A DNA stretch of 37,481 nt, taken from Lentisphaeria bacterium. Lineage in GTDB: Bacteria; Verrucomicrobiota; Lentisphaeria; Victivallales; UBA1829. Positions within the stretch are counted from its first letter, which is position 1, and the number at the start of each line of letters is the position of its first letter. The notes below the pieces were generated by a model. The model ran no database searches, had not been told where the DNA came from, and saw only the letters and a list, made by a program, of their open reading frames with translations. This document shows, piece by piece, positions 31,591 through 37,481 of this stretch. The stretch spans positions 1-37,481 of the forward strand of contig JAGCNI010000132.1 in NCBI GenBank assembly GCA_017646015.1. Reading direction: 5' to 3'. The translations under genes were made by a program, and so were the position numbers.

Positions 31591-32498
31591 AAACAGCTCT
31601 CTATTTTATTTTGAGTGTCTCGTGTCTGCTGTTCGGTTCCTGCAAACCCTCTGAACCGCAGACTCTGGCGGATCTGCCCCGTGTGGATGCGGCTCTGTCA
31701 ATGCATTATGCCGAACGTTCAGTCGCTTTCGGTGAGCGTCACTCCGGTTCCGCACAGATCGCAGAGTATGCTCAATGGATCCGGGATACTGCCGCTCAGA
31801 ATAAAAAATTTCAGGTGTCCGTTCAGACCTTTTCCGAACAGACTCCGCAGGGGAAAATCACGTTCCGGAATATCACTGCGGAGATTCCCGGAAAATCTTC
31901 TGATTTTGTGATCGTCGGAGCGCATTATGATACAAAACAATTTCTGACTTTTTCCGGATTTCAGGGCGCAAATGACGGCGCATCCGGTGTCGCCGCCGCT
32001 CTTTCTATGATTCGGGCTCTGGAACAATGGAATGAAAAACCTCCGGTCGGGATCCGTTTTATCTTTTTTGACGGAGAAGAAGCATTCGTCTCCTATTCTG
32101 CCAATGATGGATTGCATGGCAGCCGTCATGCAGCTGCCCTTTTGAAAGATTCCGGTGAACTCAAACAGTGTCGCGGGATGATCCTCATGGATATGATTGG
32201 CGATAAGGAGCTTGATTTGACTCTTTCCGCCGATACTTCTCCGGATTTGTTGAAAAAATTGGATCGTATCTGTGCCCGGATGTTTCCGGATTTGAAAAAA
32301 AAGAGGCTGGATTATGAGATCCTCGATGACCATGTGCCGTTTCAGAAAATCGGGATCCCTGCCATTGATCTGATTGATTTCAATTATGGTCCGTCCCACA
32401 GTTATTGGCATACAGACTGGGATACTCTGGATAAAATTTCCGGAAAAAGTATGAAAACCGTTGCTGAATTGGTATTTGCTCTGATTTGGAGTTTATAA
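31587..32498 (+). CDS. M28-fold glutaminyl-peptide cyclotransferase (lipoprotein)
   Basis: A 303-residue M28-type zinc enzyme resembling animal glutaminyl cyclase, which converts N-terminal Gln to pyroglutamate. Seen: lipoprotein signal with L-L-F-G-S-C19; A-H-Y-D-T-K (112-117); G-A-N-D-G-A-S-G-V (127-135, D130 zinc ligand); F-F-D-G-E-E-A-F (160-167, catalytic and zinc-ligand Glu); N-D-G-L-H-G-S-R-H; M-D-M-I-G; D-D-H-V-P-F (247-252); and Y-W-H-T (273-276, H275). The long match of the G-E-E-A-F to G-S-R-H-A stretch to glutaminyl cyclase favours that over an aminopeptidase. It overlaps the ftsZ stop (ATGA) and shares its transcript. It probably acts in the periplasm. Confidence 0.85.
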   Translation: MKTALYFILSVSCLLFGSCKPSEPQTLADLPRVDAALSMHYAERSVAFGERHSGSAQIAEYAQWIRDTAAQNKKFQVSVQTFSEQTPQGKITFRNITAEIPGKSSDFVIVGAHYDTKQFLTFSGFQGANDGASGVAAALSMIRALEQWNEKPPVGIRFIFFDGEEAFVSYSANDGLHGSRHAAALLKDSGELKQCRGMILMDMIGDKELDLTLSADTSPDLLKKLDRICARMFPDLKKKRLDYEILDDHVPFQKIGIPAIDLIDFNYGPSHSYWHTDWDTLDKISGKSMKTVAELVFALIWSL

Positions 32499-32499
32499 C

Positions 32500-33231
32500 T
32501 CAAACCGGCAGAACTCTTGCATTGATCCGTTCCCGGAGCAATGCCGCATCCGGACAGAATTTTTCCACCAGTTTCCAGAAACGGACAGAGTGATTCATTT
32601 CCTGTGTATGACACAATTCATGGATCATTACATAACGGATCTCTTCCGGCGGACAGAAGAGTAATTTTGCATTCAGTGAAATATTTTTTCTGCCGGAACA
32701 ACTGCCCCAGCGTCCTTTTTGAACACGGAAGCTCATTTTTTGATACGGCAAACCGCATTCCATTGCAAGTTCAGAGAGAAGCGGGGCAAAAACAAATTCC
32801 GCTTTTCTTACAAGGTATTTTTCCAAAACATCCCTGACCAGTTCCGGATCCAATACTGCTCCCGTGACCAGCAGATGATCTCCGTTTTCCCGGCAGCCTG
32901 CCCAGCAGACATCTTCCCATTGATAACGGATCGGCAATGTTTCGCCTGTAACTGGAAAAGCAAAAACTGTCGGATACAGTGAGGAGTGTTGCAGTGCCGA
33001 ATCATGCAGACGCCCTTGCAGTTTTTTTCTTGTCCTGGCTACCCAGTGCTGACTTGTTATTAAAAATTTTTCAATCATTTCACGGGAGGGAGAAGGGCGT
33101 TCAGGAACAGTCAGAACCAATGTCCCATCCTGCTGTATGGTCAATCGCATTCTGACTGCCCGTTTGGAAATTTTGATAAAATAAGGGACAGCTGTTCCAT
33201 CCCGCAGAATCAGTTGTCCGTCAGGTTTCAT
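32500..33231 (-). CDS. YgjP-type (DUF45/M48-related) zinc metallopeptidase
   Basis: A 243-residue protein of the YgjP/DUF45 family. Seen: I-S-K-R-A-V-R-M-R-L-T-I near 21-32 (family K-R-K-x-x-x-I-x-I), the conserved R-W-G-S-C-S block (about 174-180), S-L-N-A-K-L-L-F-C-P-P and Y-V-M-I-H-E-L-C-H (H-E-x-x-H), with a downstream N-H-S-V-R-F-W that supplies the third ligand. Many members are found next to restriction or other accessory genes; here it is the last gene of the rlmN-tgt operon. Its stop is 1 base from the stop of the convergent cyclase gene. Function: predicted peptidase, substrate unknown. Confidence 0.88.
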   Translation of the reverse strand: MKPDGQLILRDGTAVPYFIKISKRAVRMRLTIQQDGTLVLTVPERPSPSREMIEKFLITSQHWVARTRKKLQGRLHDSALQHSSLYPTVFAFPVTGETLPIRYQWEDVCWAGCRENGDHLLVTGAVLDPELVRDVLEKYLVRKAEFVFAPLLSELAMECGLPYQKMSFRVQKGRWGSCSGRKNISLNAKLLFCPPEEIRYVMIHELCHTQEMNHSVRFWKLVEKFCPDAALLRERINARVLPV

Positions 33232-33233
33232 AT

Positions 33234-34894
<1,661 letters not shown>

Positions 34895-34897
34895 AGC

Positions 34898-35971
34898 TCA
34901 CTCCTTCATTTCATGGTATTTCTGCAACATGATTTTCTGTTCTTTGCGGATATACTGAATGACTGATTGTTTCAGTGCCAATTCATCCGGACAATGTCCG
35001 AGTTCATCCGGCTGAAGCGGATCTGCTCCATTTTCGATCAGCAGTTTGACGATCTCAAGATTATTTTCAATGGCTGCCCAATGGAGGGGCATACGTCCCT
35101 TGCTGATCAACGCATGACGGATCAGAATACGGTAGATCCCATGGATCTGCAAGGCTCTTGTTCCACGGAGAACCATGGAGAGACTGCGGTTGAGTGGAAC
35201 TCCGTATTCCAGCAGTTGTTTGATCAACTGAATATCATTCCCTTTGATTGCGGCATACATGATCGCCAGAGCGACCCCGGGACGTTTGGAGAGATCTTTG
35301 TGCAGAGTCAGAAGATAAAGAGCGGTATCTGTATGTTTCAGCAATGCCGCATGCATGATCGCAGTTCTGCCTTCCGAATCAAAAAGTTTGAAATCAGCTC
35401 CTTTTGAAATCAGGAATTTTACCGCTTCAAGGCTGTTTCTGGGGGCTTTTGCCGCATGCATCAGAGGGGTTCTGCCCTCATTGTCTCTGGCTTCGATTTC
35501 TGCTCCTGCCGCCAGCAATTTTTCCATGACCGGAATATTTCCGATCCGGGCAGCTTCCATCAGAGGTGTTCTGCCGAATGCTCCGGGTGTATTGATTTTC
35601 GCTCCTGCCTTGAGCAGGATTTCAATACATTTTTCTCTGCCCAGTCCTGCTGCCGCCTGCAATGGGGTACTGTTGCGGGTCCCGCATCCATTGACATCTG
35701 CGCCACGATCCAGGAGTGTCTGTATATGATCCGGACGGTTCTGAATGACAGCCCCGATCAAAGGCGTTGAACCGTTTTTCATCTGCAAATCCGGATCAGC
35801 TCCTTTGCGGAGTGCTTCGGCAAAGAGTTTGTCATTCATTTTTTTATGACGGTTGAGGCGGAATGAAGCCTCCAATTCTTTATCCGCTGTACTGCGGCAG
35901 GCTGTCATTCCGGAAACCAGAACAGCAGCTGTCACAAGAAGACAGCTCAGTGTAGTCAGTTTTTTGATCAT
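34898..35971 (-). CDS. Ankyrin-repeat lipoprotein
   Basis: A 357-residue exported protein. Seen: N-terminal signal with lipobox G-M-T-A-C25, a short linker, then about seven ankyrin repeats (residues about 65-330), each with the G-x-T-P-L-x-x-A-A helix and the L-L-x-x-G-A-D/E loop, e.g. G-R-T-P-L-M-E-A-A, G-R-T-P-L-M-H-A-A and M-P-L-H-W-A-A. The fifth and sixth units are degenerate. Ankyrin arrays mediate protein binding; here the partner should be in the periplasm or at the outer membrane. The gene overlaps rlmN by 4 bases (ATGA). Confidence 0.92.
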   Translation of the reverse strand: MIKKLTTLSCLLVTAAVLVSGMTACRSTADKELEASFRLNRHKKMNDKLFAEALRKGADPDLQMKNGSTPLIGAVIQNRPDHIQTLLDRGADVNGCGTRNSTPLQAAAGLGREKCIEILLKAGAKINTPGAFGRTPLMEAARIGNIPVMEKLLAAGAEIEARDNEGRTPLMHAAKAPRNSLEAVKFLISKGADFKLFDSEGRTAIMHAALLKHTDTALYLLTLHKDLSKRPGVALAIMYAAIKGNDIQLIKQLLEYGVPLNRSLSMVLRGTRALQIHGIYRILIRHALISKGRMPLHWAAIENNLEIVKLLIENGADPLQPDELGHCPDELALKQSVIQYIRKEQKIMLQKYHEMKE

Positions 35972-37062
35972 GCTTTTTTCCTTTTTGCGGCAGCTGAAGA
36001 ACGCAGTTGTCCACAGGCTGCACTGGATTCAAAACCCTTTTCAACTCTTACTGTAACAGGTACATGCAGCATTTTCAAGGTGTTTTCAAATTTTTTGATC
36101 ACTTCTTTTGAGGGACGTTCAAAAGCACCGTTTGCTTTATTGTAAGGGATCAGATTGACTTTTGCATTGGCTTCATGAGCGATCTTTGCCAGTTTTGTTG
36201 CCTGTTCTGTGGAGTCATTGATGTCCTGAAGCAACACATATTCAAAGGTCAGAAGACGTCCGGTTGCTTCTTTGTGCTTTTTGCAGGCATCAATAATATC
36301 ACGGATGTCACGACGGAAACGTGTGGGGATCAGCAATGCTCTTGTGCGGTCATCTCCTGCATGAAGAGAAACTGCCAGATTCCATTGTCTGCCGTGTGCC
36401 GCCAAATCCCGGATCCCGGGAGTCCATCCGCTTGTGGAAATTGTAACACGCCGTGCTGCCAGTGCCATTCCTTCCGGATTGCAAATCGTTTCCAGCGCAT
36501 TGATAAGATTTTCAAGATTGAGCAGCGGTTCACCCACGCCCATGATCACAACATTGTCCGGGGCTTTTCCGATTAGACGGCAGCAGAGCATATACTCTTC
36601 TACGATTTCACCTGCATGAAGATTCCGTACAAAGCCGGAAGCTCCGCTGGCACAGAATGCACAACGAACCGGACAGCCAACTTGTGTGCTCAAACAGAAT
36701 GTAGTTCTGCCGTCCAATGCACCCAGAATGGCACATTCCACCAATTCATCATCCTGCAATTTCAGCAAGAGTTTCCGTGAGCCGTCGGCAGCTGTTTCCT
36801 CTTTTTCAATGGAGACTGCTCCGCAGCTGAAATTTTCTTTCAAATGATTTTTCAAACCTGCGGAAACATTGCTCATCGAATCCGGATCTGTAATATTCTT
36901 TTTGGCGATCCAATCGTAAACCTGTTTGGCACGGTACGCATTATCACCGATTTTTTTGATGAATATTTCCAATTCTTTCGGAGTTGCCATCGCAAGAAAC
37001 GGTTTCATCTGTGCCGGTACGGTTGCCGTTTCTGTTGTTTTTGTGTCTGTTGTCTGGTTCAT
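35968..37062 (-). CDS. rlmN: Dual-specificity 23S rRNA/tRNA adenine C2-methyltransferase RlmN
   Basis: A 364-residue radical-SAM enzyme that methylates A2503 in 23S rRNA and A37 in some tRNAs. Seen: cluster motif C130-P-V-R-C134-A-F-C137 (C-x3-C-x2-C), the preceding F-C123-L-S-T-Q-V-G, G-E-P-L-L-N, S-T-S-G-W-T-P, and the C-terminal A-C-G-Q-L-R with the methyl-carrying cysteine. It has an extra basic tail (A-A-A-K-R-K-K-A). ATG at 37062 is chosen over TTG at 37065 because AAAGGAA lies upstream at normal spacing. First complete gene of the right-hand operon; a partial gene ends 35 bases upstream. Confidence 0.97.
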   Translation of the reverse strand: MNQTTDTKTTETATVPAQMKPFLAMATPKELEIFIKKIGDNAYRAKQVYDWIAKKNITDPDSMSNVSAGLKNHLKENFSCGAVSIEKEETAADGSRKLLLKLQDDELVECAILGALDGRTTFCLSTQVGCPVRCAFCASGASGFVRNLHAGEIVEEYMLCCRLIGKAPDNVVIMGVGEPLLNLENLINALETICNPEGMALAARRVTISTSGWTPGIRDLAAHGRQWNLAVSLHAGDDRTRALLIPTRFRRDIRDIIDACKKHKEATGRLLTFEYVLLQDINDSTEQATKLAKIAHEANAKVNLIPYNKANGAFERPSKEVIKKFENTLKMLHVPVTVRVEKGFESSAACGQLRSSAAAKRKKA

Positions 37063-37097
37063 CAACGAATTCCTTTCCCCATATCTACCTATTGATT

Positions 37098-37481
37098 TTA
37101 TCTTTTCTGATTCTCCGCTTCCGGAGTTGTGGCGGAGGAATTTTGATTTTTCCGCTTGACTTCAAACGGCATTTCGCTGATTGCATTTTTGTCGCTGTCC
37201 TTTTGAACGTCAAGGGTTCCTTTCCACATATACAAATATTGATTTTTATAAATTACACTCAAAACTTTTTCCCAGATCCGGGTGCTGTTCTGCGGTTGGA
37301 CCGGATTCACACTGAGCAGAAAAACTTCTTTTTCTTTCAGCTCATCTGTTTTAGAAAATTGAATGGTTCTGACTTGAGCCCCCATGTAGTAACATTCCGG
37401 ATACAAACCATGGATCGAAGCATCTTTGTAAACTGTCATTTGCGGATAGAACGATGTGCCGATCGCCTCCCGCAGTTCCAA
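37098..37481 (-). CDS. Hypothetical protein, C-terminal part (5' end outside window)
   Basis: The last 127 residues of a protein that continues past the right edge; the TTG at 37481 is not a credible start. Seen: alternating beta-type stretches (A-Q-V-R-T-I-Q-F, V-F-L-L-S-V-N-P, W-K-G-T-L-D-V), many aromatic residues, and a polar tail rich in N, Q, S, T and E. No domain is recognised. It may share a transcript with rlmN, 35 bases away. Confidence 0.6.
   Translation of the reverse strand: MELREAIGTSFYPQMTVYKDASIHGLYPECYYMGAQVRTIQFSKTDELKEKEVFLLSVNPVQPQNSTRIWEKVLSVIYKNQYLYMWKGTLDVQKDSDKNAISEMPFEVKRKNQNSSATTPEAENQKR

Overview
The window reads as a compact chromosomal segment of a Gram-negative, PVC-type bacterium. 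The best guess is the Lentisphaerota (Victivallis-like). This is inferred from several things seen together: outer-membrane functions (LpxH-like hydrolase, Mla-type ABC system, heptose adenylyltransferase, several lipoproteins), a divergent FtsZ that still carries the FtsA-binding tail, a GspG-like pseudopilin fragment, a TadE-like protein and a large OmpL47-repeat surface protein. No taxonomic marker was searched. There are no rRNA or tRNA genes, no insertion sequences and no CRISPR array, and no gap longer than about 225 bases lacks a gene.

Left part (1-7.2 kb): the C-terminal end of a repeat-rich surface protein converges on an apparently intact but orphan phage terminase large subunit, with a bidirectional terminator between them. 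Next come an LpxH-like phosphoesterase and two tandem small heat-shock proteins. The heat-shock pair is preceded by a textbook -24/-12 (sigma-54) promoter, with a perfect 7-3-7 palindrome about 80 bp upstream of the predicted start, the arrangement expected for an enhancer-binding activator. A second bidirectional terminator separates them from a two-domain M16 zinc protease.

Middle-left (7.2-14 kb, minus strand): a likely operon runs from a strong promoter through a MarC-family membrane protein, a ferric/thiamine-type ABC importer (ATPase, long binding protein, fused double permease), a bacterial MIF homologue and an AlbA_2 (Schlafen-type) protein toward the M16 protease. Divergent from it is a two-gene set of membrane proteins, the second ending in a GspG-like domain.

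Middle (16.3-21.6 kb, minus strand): mlaE-mlaF-mlaD for phospholipid trafficking. Next is a tadE-like / rfaE2 / aromatic-proline-repeat operon with an excellent sigma-70 promoter. The last gene encodes an unrecognised exported protein with an approximately 18-residue repeat centred on W/F-P-F/L.

Right part: a seven-gene minus-strand operon (ricT, sugar-nucleotide epimerase, Fe-ADH, glycerate kinase, gmk, stand-alone coaC, peptide-binding lipoprotein) diverges from ftsA-ftsZ-glutaminyl cyclase. At the far right a tightly overlapping series, rlmN, ankyrin lipoprotein, DJ-1, tgt and a YgjP-type metallopeptidase, follows a partial gene cut by the window edge. Two convergent gene pairs end back to back with 0 and 1 bp between stop codons and no terminator, which shows how compact the genome is.

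The most interesting items are the putative sigma-54 heat-shock switch, the 18-residue aromatic-proline repeat protein and its operon, the FtsZ with altered GTPase signatures, the MIF homologue behind a metal-type importer, and the orphan terminase.
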